DNA of 64,000 nucleotides from Branchinecta lynchi (GCA_023053575.1 JAKZAP010000012.1:8432230-8496229), one strand, 5' to 3'. Shown: positions 51,741 through 63,300, counted from the stretch's first letter. Notes: generated by a model not told the origin, from the sequence alone. Program-made: numbers and translations.

Positions 51741-52918
51741 CAATGAATATCTCTCCCTCGCCATCGTCCTGAACAGCGTTTCCATCTTCATCTCTTAGCT
51801 CCACCTCTGTCTCGCTGAGCTCTACTCCAAGAGAAACCTCACCCTCCATTTTCGCCCTCTTTTCCACCTCCTCATTTTGTCCAAAGTTGCCGGACCTCTT
51901 TCCACGGTTGACAGGTCCAACATTTGCCTTTTCGCAAATCTCGAAATTCTCCACGAAATCACTGCTGTTGGCTGCAGATTTTTGGGCGAGTCGTTCTACA
52001 GCGTTGTCACTTGCACCTTGATGAATTCTGTTACAGGAAGCTTTTTCTTTACAATTCAGAGAGGCAGATTTTTCAGTCAGGTTAGTTCTGTCGTTGTCAC
52101 AAACTACGACTCTCTTTGTCTCTTCGAACCCTCCGGCACTGCCGAACACTGTTCTTGTGGACGAAATATGCCCCGAGTCAGAATTAGAACTTCTGCCATG
52201 GTTGCTGCACAAAGCGTTCAGATTAACACTCGCGTCAGCCTTATGAAACACTAATTCTTCACAACTCACAGGACCGAAAGCAGTCCTGACATTTGCAACG
52301 CTATCATTTAAAGTTGCTCTATTTTGACTTGATATTTCTTCTCCGTCGACCTCATGTCCACATTCAGTGACATTCGTTCTGCTAGCAGTATTTTCGGCAA
52401 GTGGAAATTTTCGTACGTTGCCGAACACTCTCACTTCATCTCCACCTGTATTAAAATCAGTGTTGCCAAACAAAGCTGCACCTCCTTTAAGCATCTGTCC
52501 ACAGTTGCCAAACGCTACTTCTTCAATCATAGCCCAACAAGATACCTCCGTGATTCCGTACAGATTAAACACTCTGACTTTTCCAGCCTGGATTGCTGGA
52601 AATTTCCAGAAATCAAGTCTTGGGAAGGGCTCTCCTCCCAACGCTAGGATCCTAAGCGAGGTATCTCTACCTAGAACCGTTCGTCCTTCTATCTCTTCAC
52701 CAAAGGCGAGGAAAAGCGTCGGGGTGCACTGAAGTATGGTTACCTTGTGGTACTGAAGTATCTTTGACAGCTTCTCAGAGTTTAGCTTAAGGGTGTCTGG
52801 GACAATGAGTACAGAGCACATTGTGAATAGGGAGAGGTAGAGGTCGACGGCTGAGGGGTCGAATGAGAGGGGGGCGGCGAGAAAAATGACGTCAGATGGA
52901 GTGACGTTGTAAATCTTC
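51741..52918 (-). CDS. AASDH: AASDH-like adenylating enzyme, large exon with a ~200-aa insertion
   Basis: The exon is bounded by the acceptor TTCATGTTCTAG (before 52918) and donor GTAAGT (after 51741). It encodes the core of the adenylation domain. IYNVTPSDVIFLAAPLSFDP and LIVPDTLKLNSEKL align with the LASPLTFDP and LLIVPTSVKL blocks of vertebrate AASDH. A5-like YGITEVSCW follows, as does RILALGGEPFPRLDF. After EEVAFGNCGQ, some 200 low-complexity polar residues (Asn, Ser, Glu and Lys rich) are inserted before LGVELSETEVELRDEDGN, where the vertebrate protein has only a short loop. There is no stop in the insertion. The start codon upstream of 52918 in the same frame is intronic sequence, not the gene start. 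Confidence 0.88.
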
Positions 52919-54016
52919 CTAGAACATGAATAAGCCTCATACAGCTTGGCAGATACTGAACTTTGCAGTTGGGCGGACATTTTGTGTAGAGTTCGGCAGG
53001 TTCAATAATGAATGTAGCATATTTCACGTAAAGGCCCCCTTCACACTGACTTACGAAGCCTAAGTTGACCGTTCACATTGGCCAACTTCAGGATCTTAAG
53101 TCCACTTACGGTTCTTACGTGATACGTGACGTAGGAGATTTTTACTTAACTTAGCCACTTAAGAAAGTTGAAGAAAGTTCAACTTTAGACCTTACGGTAA
53201 GTTGGAAAATGGATTTGGTGGGACGAGATCATCAAGTTTATATAAGAGAGAGAGAGAGTTTCTTTACAGTACTAAGTTGAAAAAATATAAGAACAGACCA
53301 CTGAAAACTAATACATGGGAAAACTTTGCACAGAAACTCAGTGATTACGTGGGGAAAACATATAGGCTTAATTTAGTTTTTTTTTTAGTCAGTAGCTTCT
53401 TTTCAGATGCCAATAATTTAGCGTCCATGCTTAATTGTTGAAATGACTTGTCTGTCTGTGTTTGTCTGTCTACTGTTCGAAAATTCTGTAGCTTTTTTTA
53501 TCTTGATTCTTGTGTTCTTTTAGTTGAATCCTCAATTGCCCAACAGTATGTCGAGGTAGTAACTATTATAGCAGACTACTATAAGATATCAAAAGTTTCA
53601 CAACAGATAACACAAGAATGCGCGGTTTCAACATACAGCACGCATTATCTGTTACATTTTTCAAACGTTACGCAGTAAAACATTATGCATCGCACCGCGT
53701 CATGCACCGAAACACTGCCGAAAAATGCTGAATTTTTTTGTTTGTCATCATGACATCGGAAGTCAGTAGGTACTTTTTCCGTAGCTTTTCGACAATGCTT
53801 GTTATGTGTAACGTTTAATGCATAACGTTTGCAAAATAATAACAGATAACATCCCAAGTTTTGTGTGCTGAAACGGGACATCCTTGTGTTATCTGTTTTG
53901 AAACTTGAAGCATTCTAATGCTGGGTTTAAACTATTTTTCTGTCAAACATTACCCAACAAGATGCCGAGGTCGTTAGCAGACTACTAGTGCCTACTACAA
54001 GATCCGTAATACTCAC
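52919..54016 (-). other. AASDH intron with a MITE
   Basis: Donor GTGAGT (54016-54011) and acceptor ATGTTCTAG. The join gives an in-phase Gln-Lys codon pair and an ungapped match to the family. It contains the MITE at 53590-53909. Confidence 0.8.
53590..53909. mobile_element. MITE-like element with ~60-100-bp inverted ends, flanked by a duplicated ~50-bp block
   Basis: The left end, AAGTTTCACAACAGATAACA, and the reverse complement of the right end, AAGTTTCAAAACAGATAACA, continue in similarity through CAAACGTTA(C/T)GCA(G/T)TAAA. Immediately outside, CCCAACA...AGCAGACTACT occurs on both sides (53537-53587 and 53951-54002). That block is longer than a usual target duplication. Confidence 0.65.
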
Positions 54017-54384
54017 TGAAAATCACGAACGTTCGGTAAAATCGAACGAAACGGCACCTGAACAATCTTCGGTTCACCAGTAGACCCAGATGTGGCGACG
54101 ACATAGGCTATCTGATCCAGGTCGAACACTGCCCCTCTCTTAGGTCCATCCACCTGTATTTTCTTGCCAGTTTTCTCTTGTGTTCCAACGTGTTTCTTCA
54201 AATAGAGCTTTACACCAAGAACCTCTAGAGCTGGGGAAGCAGGGTGAGCGGAATCGCTTAGTTCGGAGCAATAGAAGGTGGGAGTTCGAACGGAACACCA
54301 GGCCCGGCCAGAGAGGTTTATCCTAACAATACAAAGAACCTTTAGGTTTGGTACCAATGGCCATGATTTATTGTTCATAGCAGT
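54017..54384 (-). CDS. AASDH: AASDH-like adenylating enzyme, exon with the A3 (P-loop) motif
   Basis: The acceptor is CTTTTTTCAG before 54384 and the donor GTGAGT follows 54017. It encodes LVPNLKVLCIV (like the NLKYILVE strand of vertebrate AASDH), a variable stretch, LDQIAYVVATSGSTGEPKIV (A3 motif binding ATP phosphates) and VPFRSILPNVRDF. The phase at the 3' end joins exactly to 52918. The phase at the 5' end (0) does not fit the donor of the 57311 exon (phase 2), so at least one small exon between them is missing. Confidence 0.85.
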
Positions 54385-54639
54385 CTGAAAAAAGCCTCCA
54401 GTTGAAGGGGGGTTCAATAAATACAGATATGAAAATTCTACAGTACATGGGCTCTATATGAGCCATTTGAGCTTTAGACCGGATACGAATCCTGCGGGTG
54501 AGATGAAGAGGGGGAAGGAAATTTTAAAGTTCTTGGATACGAATAAAACTTGATGGGTGATGCGAGCAAATGCTCTAGCTGCAACAATTAAGTGTGCGAA
54601 TCGGATCCGACCTAGGTGGGAGTCGAGAGTAGTCCCCGA

Positions 54640-54735
54640 AGGTGCGCCGACTTATAACTCAGCGGGCCGCCGCCAAAAATGTTTCGGCGCGCCGTCGTCG
54701 GTGCCGGCGGCGGCGGCCCGCCAGTACAATTCAGG
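54640..54735. repeat. GC-rich fold-back (GCGGGCCGCCGCC)
   Basis: GCGGGCCGCCGCC (about 54662) can pair with GGCGGCGGCGGCCCGC (about 54706), with GGCGCGCCG between. A weaker relative (GTGCCGG...GGCGGCGGCGCGG) is at 62763-62797. Both are CpG-rich islands in AT-richer DNA. Confidence 0.6.
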
Positions 54736-55129
54736 CGCTGACTCCTTTTATGTGAAACGTTTCTAATTCTCTTTCCTGCTCCAACCTTGCAAAGGTTGTT
54801 GTTCTGTTGTTTTTTTTATAAACCGGCAAGTGTATAGCAGAAAGGGTTTTCGGTTGTGCAGGACTGAAAATTATTACAAATAATCCTACGTTGGCTCCAC
54901 AAACCGCGTAAACAATGTACCAAATAGCCATCGTAATATGTCGGTCCTCCATCCAGGTTTTGCTAGTTAAGAAACGCCCGGAAAAGCCAGGGAGCTGAAA
55001 CGTCGTTCCTGCCGGACGGAAGCGCGGTTTCACTGAAGATTCTCTAGATATTGGCAAAAGAAGGAATTCCATTGAAATCATCTTAATTTCTGGAGTTCCG
55101 GAGACCCCCCTCTAACAAATTTTAATTAT

Positions 55130-55700
55130 AGTACAACAGTACATAGGTATAGACTCAAGCATCGCATGACACTTGCAGCCTTCGACTCTAAGTCCCATAT
55201 AACCTGGCCTTTAGCGATCATTCTCTCGTCTTCCGTCTGTCCTGTCTCAGTTATGGCAATTCCATGTAAGCTAGGACCATGAAACTTTGCATGCATATAA
55301 AGGACACGATACTCGACGTTCGTTCTTTTCCGGATTCGACCATACGTCTGGGGGTGGAGGGGGCGATCCACGATAGTTGCGAATCGGTGATCCGATTCCA
55401 GTGAAAATTTGAGGGTGGTAGGAGCAGAGGCGGGGGAGTTGGATAGGGGGGTGGGAATTTTGTAACATGAGTGAGGACCAACCGAATGGAGGGGCTTGGG
55501 ACGTCGAAACTTGGGCGGTAGAGGGTTCATGAGTTCTAGATATGTAATTTGATGTGCCACCGGATCTGGTTTTGTGGAGGGAGCTCAAGGGGCTTCCTGA
55601 CATGTTACATGTATAACTCTCGAGCGCGAGATCCGACCCAGATGGGACTTAAAAGCTGGCGAGACCCTGTCCTGAATGTTCGATTTCTAGGACCTGACCG
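55130..55700 (-). repeat. R2-like diverged copy (-)
   Basis: TAGCGATCATTCTCTCGTC is followed by CCGTCTGTCC and CATGTAAGCTAGGACCATGA, the order seen at the R2 end. It is too diverged to show the 281-bp units. Confidence 0.45.
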
Positions 55701-56254
55701 TACGACCCTTAGCTACGCAGAACTTCCGTTGCAAGTGCATTATGAGCTTTCAGATTTTCCGGTACCCCTTGTCAAAATATCCCACTGAGTTCGTACCTAA
55801 TTCGGACAAAAAAATGTCGCATTTCGAGCATTCGCACCTAAAACTCTTCAAGTTTCCCTTGCATCTGATAATATTGGGAAATTTTCAGCTACCCTTCATA
55901 TCTTCCACAGAGGCAGAGGCGTTCCTAGCCAAAATGTTTGGGAGGGGGACGAGGGATTTACCGACTGGCTGATAATTTCTACCGACTTTTTCTGCAGAAA
56001 AACGACTGTTTTCAACAACAAAAATGACATTTTTGAAAAAAATCGACTGATTTTCAGAAAAACCGAATGTTTTCATGAAAAAAATCAACTGTTTTGACGA
56101 AAAACCGCGGCGCTTCGCGCCGACTCGGTTATTTTTCACCGACTGGCCGACAGCATTGGGGGGGGCTCCCCCCTCTCTCCCCAGTCGTGACGCCCCTGCA
56201 CAGAGGTCTTATCCGTTTATAAGTAGGGAACTGAACGACAAAAGTGCTCCAAAA

Positions 56255-56415
56255 GCCGGGATTTAAGCCCAGGACCTTTTCTTTCTAGGCTACTGCTCTA
56301 CCCCTGAGTTACAGAGGAGCGAACATGGTTCGCAAACGACTACAATATTTAGACAGAACAGGGATCCCATTGAAGGCAAATTCATCTGAGCGGTTAACCT
56401 CCTCCAAGGGATTAG
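56255..56415 (-). repeat. tRNA-derived repeat, minus-strand copy
   Basis: On the minus strand it has CTCAGATGAATTTGCCTTC, GTAGTCGTTTGCGAACCATG and a tRNA-like part with CTCAGGGGTAGAGCAGTAG and GGGCTTAAATCCCGG. It is the same family as 2043-2150 and 2400-2548. Confidence 0.6.
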
Positions 56416-56499
56416 ACAGATATTCCATCTACGTAATTGGTCCAGACCTCAAAATGCACACACATAAACTTTCGGGACACATGACTTTGTGCCGTCCAG

Positions 56500-57115
56500 T
56501 TTCATCACTCCATCCATTTGGTCCCTATGTGGATTACGAAATTTTTGGAACCCCTCTCCAACTCCCCCACCGTGTCCATCTGTGATTCGAACAATTAAAT
56601 ATCAAACCTAGGGATTTGCTCTTATAAGCCAACAAAGATCACTCGAATGGAAGTACTTCCCGGTAGTCACTCCCCAACCGAGGCCGGAATCAGTCCGCAA
56701 AATAGCATACGTTGGACCCATGACCATTTTGCGATCCAAGTTGCATCCCAATCCCTTCATCCGTTTGTTCCTATGTTTGTTCAAACCCCCATACGCACAC
56801 ACACACACAACTTCCGACATATTATTAACGGAACATTGAAGGCATCTGCACCTACAATACAACGAATCAATTTTTTATTCAAATGGGATCATCCGTTCGC
56901 AATGTCCACCGTCCACCAGATTCCGGATTCTCCCTCCCTCCACCCCCATACAGAGAATCAGATACGGGAAAACAAGGTTTCGCTAAGCGTCCGGTCGTTC
57001 ATAAGCCTGCCGAGTTTCGTCGTTGTAGCTGACGTAGAAGTTCCCGTACTAGCAAAGTACCAACATTACGATACATATATGGCACTTGAATCGAAGGCTG
57101 CAGGTACCATAAAAA
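56500..57115 (+). repeat. R2-like diverged copy (+)
   Basis: GGATCATCCGTTCGCAATGT, then GATTCCGGATTCTCCCTCCC, and an end with ATATATGGCACTTGAATCG...GGTACCATAAAAAA (57078-57117). The end hairpin is partly preserved. Confidence 0.5.
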
Positions 57116-57310
57116 AACGCTAAGGATCTTTGGGACAAAAACTGCTAAAATTAGCAATAAAACTGAAAAAAAAATCTGAAAAAATGCTAAGAATAGAGAA
57201 AATGCCGATAATTTGGTGTTGGTAAAATTTGGCATGGACTCGGGGACTAAAGTCGAGAGGTACCGGACATTTTCCGGGAACCTTAAGGAACGCACAAAAT
57301 AAGATCTTAC

Positions 57311-57504
57311 CCAAGCACCAACACTGGCCACAGATGCAGATGCTGCACCACATCGAAAAAGTTAATCACTGACGTGCAGCATTTCAAATTTATGAAGTCA
57401 GAAGTGAGCTCAGCAGCCTCAACGGCCTCCTTCCATGACACAACCTTGAAAGAATCTCCAGAATCAAAGATCACTGCTTGGTGGTCACACTGTTTCATCT
57501 GAAC
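57311..57504 (-). CDS. AASDH: AASDH-like adenylating enzyme, N-terminal exon
   Basis: The acceptor is GAAACTTGCAG before 57504 and the donor GTAAGA follows 57311. It encodes QMKQCDHQAVIFDSGDSF, then VVSWKEAVEAAELTSDFINL, and FFDVVQHLHLWPVLVLG. This matches the order of the vertebrate AASDH N-terminus (DRVAVCFD, a YKTVVNAASELSNFL block and a hydrophobic strand). The first codons may belong to an upstream exon, or the ATG in QMKQC may be the start. No upstream exon was recognised to the right edge. Confidence 0.75.
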
Positions 57505-57639
57505 TGCAAGTTTCAAAACAAAGTCAGGTCTAGGTCAATGGGGTCGGTAGCCTACCCAAATAAAAAAATTGTAGCCTGTATAGTTGTACGAAAAGTTTGC
57601 ACGTATTGATATGTAATAGTACAGAATACTATTCTTCAA

Positions 57640-57903
57640 TGTGCCTCAGACTAGGTAAATCTTTAGCAGTAGTAGGCTATCCAGTAGCACCCTGTCTTGC
57701 TGTATTAGCAATAGTGCGTAAATAATTGTATTAGCATATAGTACGTAAGTAATTGTAATTTAGTGGTCGAAATCGTGTGTATATTTATATTATTTATGTG
57801 TCATTGAATGGGCCAGATGGTTAGGGCATAGTTCTGTTTTATACATTATTTTTTACTCCTCAGTTCTGAGGGAAATAAATGAATAAATAAATAAATAATA
57901 ATA
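57640..57903 (+). repeat. LINE 3' end with terminal hairpin and (AATA)n tail
   Basis: The hairpin CCTCA (57858-57862)/TGAGG (57867-57871) precedes GAAATAAATGAATAAATAAA. It is the fifth member of the 3'-hairpin group. No coding part is recognised. Confidence 0.55.
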
Positions 57904-57924
57904 GCATGCAGTGATAACAGTTAC

Positions 57925-58160
57925 TACTATGAATGAATTAATGAATTAATTAATTTATTGCACGCAAAAACCCTTGGGGTTTTTGCAACAAAACAAAAAA
58001 AACACAAAAAAAAAAACACAACAAACTACAAAAATCGCTCTCTATGGGACAAACCAACGCGGAGGAATCTAGCCACCTTACGGATATCCCCCATATTTGT
58101 ACTTCCAATTTTTTCTAGTAGCCACTCCTCCCTAGTTACTACTATGTGCTATTAAAGATT
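57925..58160 (-). repeat. LINE-like 3' end (-), hairpin GCAAAAACCC
   Basis: The minus strand has GCAAAAACCCC-AA-GGGTTTTTGC (about 57984-57962), then GTGCAATAAATTAATTAATT. It converges on the plus-strand LINE tail at 57903. An A-rich stretch (57990-58030 on the plus strand) and short C-terminal frames lie behind it. Confidence 0.5.
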
Positions 58161-58549
58161 ACAACTATATGTAACTAATTCTTGAAAAATTTTCAAGGGA
58201 CTCTACCGAACAAATACACCATTGACTACATCTGTCAGTAAAAGCCATCTTGTTAAATTGTTTTAATGTCAATGAATAGAGATCCAGTTAACCCATTTTG
58301 TCAATGGGAGGCATGTAGTCGAAATGGGCAGTTGTTATGTCCTGTTTATACGATATTTAAATTTGTCTCTTCTTCTTTTTTCTTCTGTTTCATGTTACCA
58401 CGCTTTGTTAGATTTTCAGGATACCCCAGTCTGCAATGTGGCAGACCATGCATATGGCATTTGATTGCGTGTAAGAAGTTTGAATCTGAGTTATATAATC
58501 TTTCACAATTAGATGGCACAGAAATACAATTTCTCATTACTTTCCACAC

Positions 58550-59130
58550 ATTAGCGAGTTTCTTGTTAGCGCTTGTCAATTCTATACAGCCTTCAGGCTT
58601 TCTTGACATGGCAGCTGGCCGCAAAATATGTTTACACTGAACATACCGTTGTTAAAAAGCGGGAAAATCAAGCAAAATAAAAGTAGTCCAAAACAGAAGG
58701 TAGACCTGATGGCCAAACCATGTATTCCAAAATGAAAAACAATACTTTGAAGCTTCCCACAGGCCCGTATCCAGGAATTTTTTTCGGGGGGGGTTTGCCT
58801 TTCGGTTTTTTTTTTGCCTGCGAGTCCGACAAAAAAGACACAGATCAGAGGAAATAGCCTATAAAAATGACCATTTTTGTATGTTTCGGGGGGGGGGGGG
58901 GTCAACCCCCTAACCCCCCCCCCCCCCCCCCCCCCCCCTGGATACGGCCTTGGCTTTCCATATCCTTATGTGCGAAGACTTAACGGCAGACCTCGCAATT
59001 TTCTGCGAAGTTTGCGTGACAAGACTGGCAAAACTTGGCTCAGCCGAAAAAGCGCTCAAAAGTCGTAGATACGAAACAAAACAAATGCAAAAGGCGGGGA
59101 TTTCAGAAGCTTAGAATTAGGAAGAAGAAA
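58550..59130 (+). repeat. R6 repeat, copy 3, interrupted by G/C homopolymer runs
   Basis: TTTCTTGTTAGCGCTTGTCAA and TTGTTAAAAAGCGGGAAAA, then AAAAGCGCTCAAAAGTCGTAG and GGCGGGGATTTCAGAAGCTT. Between them an insert with G14 (58888-58901) and C24 (58914-58937) occurs. Confidence 0.6.
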
Positions 59131-59229
59131 AGACGATACCGCAGGCACATTAGTTTTTTGGGGGGATTTGTATTATTTTGGCAGTTTGTGAGTTTGCGCG
59201 GTGTTTTGGAGTTCCTATAGTTGTTTTCC

Positions 59230-62200
59230 TTTTCTCTTGGCTTTTTTGTTCCAAATCTTGGTGCTTATGGTTCTGTCCCAAAAATGAATGTTGACGGAGG
59301 CTCTTCAACGTGGTTATTTGAGTTTGTTTCTGAAAGGGTAAATACGGATGATAGACTGGATGTTAACCAAGCTCTAGTCTTCAAGTCTGTGTTGAAGACT
59401 CGTCCTGCCCTAAACTGTGGGAAGTCTGAGTTAAGTTTGTTGATGGTAGGGACGCAGTTTTTTCTAAAGTGCACATCCCGGAGGTGCCCTGGCATTTCAG
59501 CCGATCAGCATTGATTCCGGTACCCTTTGCTCATTTACTAAACATGTACATGCTGAGAATGAGGCGATGGAACTGTATTCTTTGAAAGATATACATTCAC
59601 AGTAGATGAGTTAAAAGCTGAGCTGCAAGATCAAGGTATCGAGGAAGTTGGGTCCTTCTTTACTGATCGTCAGTCGAATAGGACATCAGGCAGTTTTGTC
59701 CTGTCTTATGTTGGAGCTCTGAGTCCATGATGTTCTTGGAATATACAAACAAGCCAAAACACTTATTCCTCCAAAAATGATTTGTAATCACTGCCAGAGG
59801 CATGGCCATTCAGCGAAAAACTGTAGGAGCAAACCCAGATGTGGAAGGTGTTGCAGACCCCACATATTGGCCCCGAGCCACCGAATGGATGAAATTATTC
59901 TATGTTTTTAGCTCGATCAAAGGGAGACACTGAACAGCTAGATGAACAAAAGGTGAGTCAAATACTATCCGAAAAATTCGATCAAGTCATGGCTCAAAAT
60001 ATCGATGAACAATGGAGTTTGCTAGATGCCTCCCTGCTGAGAAAAATTAAAGACCGAAATCAACTTCAAAGGCTACATGGTTCACTGAGTATGATTCTGA
60101 TACAGATACCGACAACACTTTGCATAGTGTCAGACAAAATGTCCTCAAAGGAATTAAGAGGAATGCAGCTGAGGCATTACTTTCTCCACGAACTAATGTT
60201 TCAACAAAGCGTACAAAGGAGAAGAAGCCATCAAAAGGTAAACAATCAGAAACACGCAGATTGTCCAATCCAGTTGTTGAACTGAAACTGTTTTTGGAAA
60301 AAGAGGATCCAGATATTGTTTGTCTACAAGAAACCCATTTATTGTCAAAAAGAGATTTCTCAGTCCCAAGTTATAAAGTTTTTCGGAAGGATAGAAAACA
60401 GGAAATAGGATTAAGCAGAAAGGAGGAGGTCTAGATACTTTGCCAAATAGTAGTGTGGCATGTTCACAATTGATTTTTCAAATGCTTATAAAATGACACC
60501 ACTGGTTGTAAAAAATTTTATCAGTGATAAAATCAACTTCAGGTAGACAGTCCTTCAGCTCAAGCTGACTGCCAATCACATTTGACGTTTTCCAGCTTGA
60601 GCGACTTGAGCCAGAAGAGGACCCAGGCCAAGAAGGGCCGAAATGAAGCTCTAATAAAATGTAGCTGACTTATCCCTTTTGCACCGTCAAATATGAACTT
60701 CAGGTTTCTAGTATTTATGGTAACAAACCAGAAAATTCCATCAGGACACATTCATAGCTCTAGTGTCTTCATCAAAAGATCAGGTTGTTGTTCGAGATTT
60801 TAATCTTCATCATCCCTTATTAGATACTTATCACAGGAAAGAACCAGAAGCATGTAAATCGGTGGATTGTCTAGCCCAGTCTTTATTTCCGTTTGTTCTT
60901 AGTTCCCCAAAAAACACTGGAACTTACCATCATGTCTAGTCAGGGAAGGATTCTATTGATCTTACAATTGTAAGCAGTCACATGGCACTGGATGTTTCTG
61001 TTAGAAAGCATGTTGTTGTCTTGGAAGCCAAAGCTTTTCTACGGTTTTGGATAAGAATAGAGTGGCTGTTGATGGCTGGTCGGGTCAGTCCCAAAATGGC
61101 ATTTCATGTACAAACAGGGGAAGGAATGGCAAATAGAAATAAATCAACTCTGCCTCAAGATAAAGAAGACATAGACAGTGGAATAATGAAATCACGAGGA
61201 TTGTGATCAATACTTTGCACATGTTTTTTAACCTTAAAACAGTATTCAGAAGAAAGAGTAAAAGAATGGTACCTTACTGGAACAAGCTACTGAACGATTG
61301 TAAGAAAAATAAATAGTTAGCCAAGAAAAGATGGAGAGCCAACTGCCTTAATACTGAGAAAGAACTTGAGATGAGAAAATCAGAAGCGATATTTAAAAAG
61401 ACGATGGTATTCGAAGAACTATCAATGGCTTGGGCAAAACTTTGTGAAGAAAAATTTTCTCACACTTCAGCCAAAGAACTTTGGCAGCATATCAGAAGAT
61501 TCTCAGGATAAAAAGCAAAAGTGGCACAGTTCTTAGCCTACTAGAAAGTGTGACATGCCTGACGGCAAATAATTGCATGACAGTACTCACCAATTTTGAT
61601 TTTGTAACTGTGAAAGAGTGAGCGACTAAATTACTATTCTATTCTATTTCCAGCCACAGTTTTTGTGTAAAGGATTATAAGATAATTCGGCACAAACAGA
61701 ACCACTGTCATCACATGATCATATCATGTCTTCATGAAAGTTTAAGAATTATCAATGGAGCTTGCAGAAGTACCCCTATAGCAGCTTTACTGAAAGAAAC
61801 AGGAGTACAGTGTCTGGAGCATAGATTCATCTCGACCACAACTAGATATTTTCTAAGAATCCAAGGAGTTACGGACCACCCCCTTAAAGGAGATATTGAT
61901 AAGAGAAGAGAGTTAGCTTTGACTAACTGGAACTGTACAGGCCAATCTTTGGTTGTAAACCCCTCCACAATGTTGGAAAAAATTGGGATTAATTGGCAAG
62001 AAATGACTGTACAACAACCATTCAAACTGGAACATCCACAAGGAAGTCTGAAAGAGATCATAGATATAACTCTGGATTGGTTACATCCATGAAGAGTAAA
62101 AAAAAAACTTACTTGGTACGCCGAAAACTGGCCTTGTAATCTATAAGCAGCAGGCTATAAGCAGCTATAAGAGCAGCTTATTTGCTGGCTGGAAACTTAT

Positions 62201-62450
62201 CTATACTGATGGATCAATTGAGTCTTTCAGAAAGTGGGAAGGCAGCAGAAGGAATATTCACCCTTTTCGGTCAAATTCAAGTTTCAGATTGCATTTCCAT
62301 ATTCTGCACAGAAGCCTTGGCTCTAACTCTAAGGAAGGCTGTTTACTTGCCAAGAGGCATGCAGGCATGGGAAAGGCAGGTTCGCATTTCATGGAAGTTT
62401 CATACCATTTCATCTGCAGCTTTTCGGTTCCTGCTTCATCCTCCTAACGG
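59230..62450 (+). pseudogene. Decayed LINE with gag-like ORF, CCHC knuckle, endonuclease and RNase H remnants; RT core missing
   Basis: Domain remnants occur in order. ORF1-like sequence (STWLFEFVSERVNTDDRLDV) lies near 59300. A CCHC knuckle (CNHCQRHGHSAKNC, CX2CX4HX4C) is at 59785-59826. The endonuclease segment DPDIVCLQETHLL lies near 60308. The pre-RT linker VPYWNKLLNDCK lies near 61268. The post-RT segment SLRIINGACRSTPIAALLKE is at 61739-61798. An RNase H start LIYTDGS lies near 62200. No FADD/YADD box is found; the RT catalytic region between about 61520 and 61700 is deleted. Frameshifts and stops are many. The domain set suggests an I-type LINE. Confidence 0.75.
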
Positions 62451-62949
62451 TCAACCAGCGGCTAACCACAGCGAGGTTTCATGCATGCATTACAGAGGCA
62501 TGGGAAAGGAAGGTTTGCCTTTTTCAAAATGTAAAACAACATTTTTAAGCTTCTCAAATGCTGAAGAGCAGATGAGATTTGCGATCTCAAAGTAAATAAA
62601 GGATTACCTATGGAATCGCAAATCAGAGATTCCCGCATTTCCCACTGTTTCCCACCAGTCACATTTCACAACTTTAAAACAACCGCCGTTTTGTACACCT
62701 GGTAAACGACATAGAGTATACAGTGCGAACGGAGAGGTAGCCGCGCCGAATCAAAACTCGTCGGTGCCGGAGACAATTTTGGTCGGCGGCGGCGCGGACC
62801 TGATTTATCGGTGCTGCTCTGGTGCTGCTCTATATTTAGAAGTTTTTCTTACTTTTCAATTTTCCAACACATTTTTTAACCATTTTAACCATTTCAATTT
62901 TCAAACACATTTTTCCACCATAAACCGTCAGCATTTTTATGGTACTGTA

Positions 62950-63290
62950 CTTGCAGTCGTTGGCTCAAGGGCCATATAGCGATCGTTATGGTGGTCCGTC
63001 TGTTTCACTTTTGGGTACCTTCCACTCCACGTAAAGCTAAGACGATGACACTTGACGGGCTTATGAAGAAAACTACCTGAATGCTCAGCAAAACCCCTAA
63101 TTTTCCCGATTATATCCAGTTATTTGTGTGGGAGGTAGAGGGAGCGGGAATACGGAAACTTGTGACCCGCTTGACCCGATTCGAAGGAAGAGATGTTCCG
63201 ATTATACGTTCGAACCGCAACCGACCACAGGGCGAACAATTTCGGAGCATGCGTTGCAAAGGAATATAGGGACTGGGATGAATCTTGGAC
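62950..63290 (+). repeat. R2-like fragment
   Basis: GGGCCATATAGCGATCGTTATGG and GTCCGTCTG, then AAGCTAAGACGATGACACTTG, follow the order of the R2 end on the minus strand of the 14.5-kb copy. Confidence 0.5.
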
Positions 63291-63300
63291 ACGATATAAG

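Noticed and set aside
51694..54417. Separate bacterial-type NRPS or acyl-CoA synthetase ORFs
   Set aside because: The ORFs are joined by good splice sites in matching phase and follow animal AASDH, so they are exons of one host gene.
59902..60434. ORFs of 104-127 codons taken as host genes
   Set aside because: They are pieces of the decayed LINE between its CCHC and endonuclease segments.
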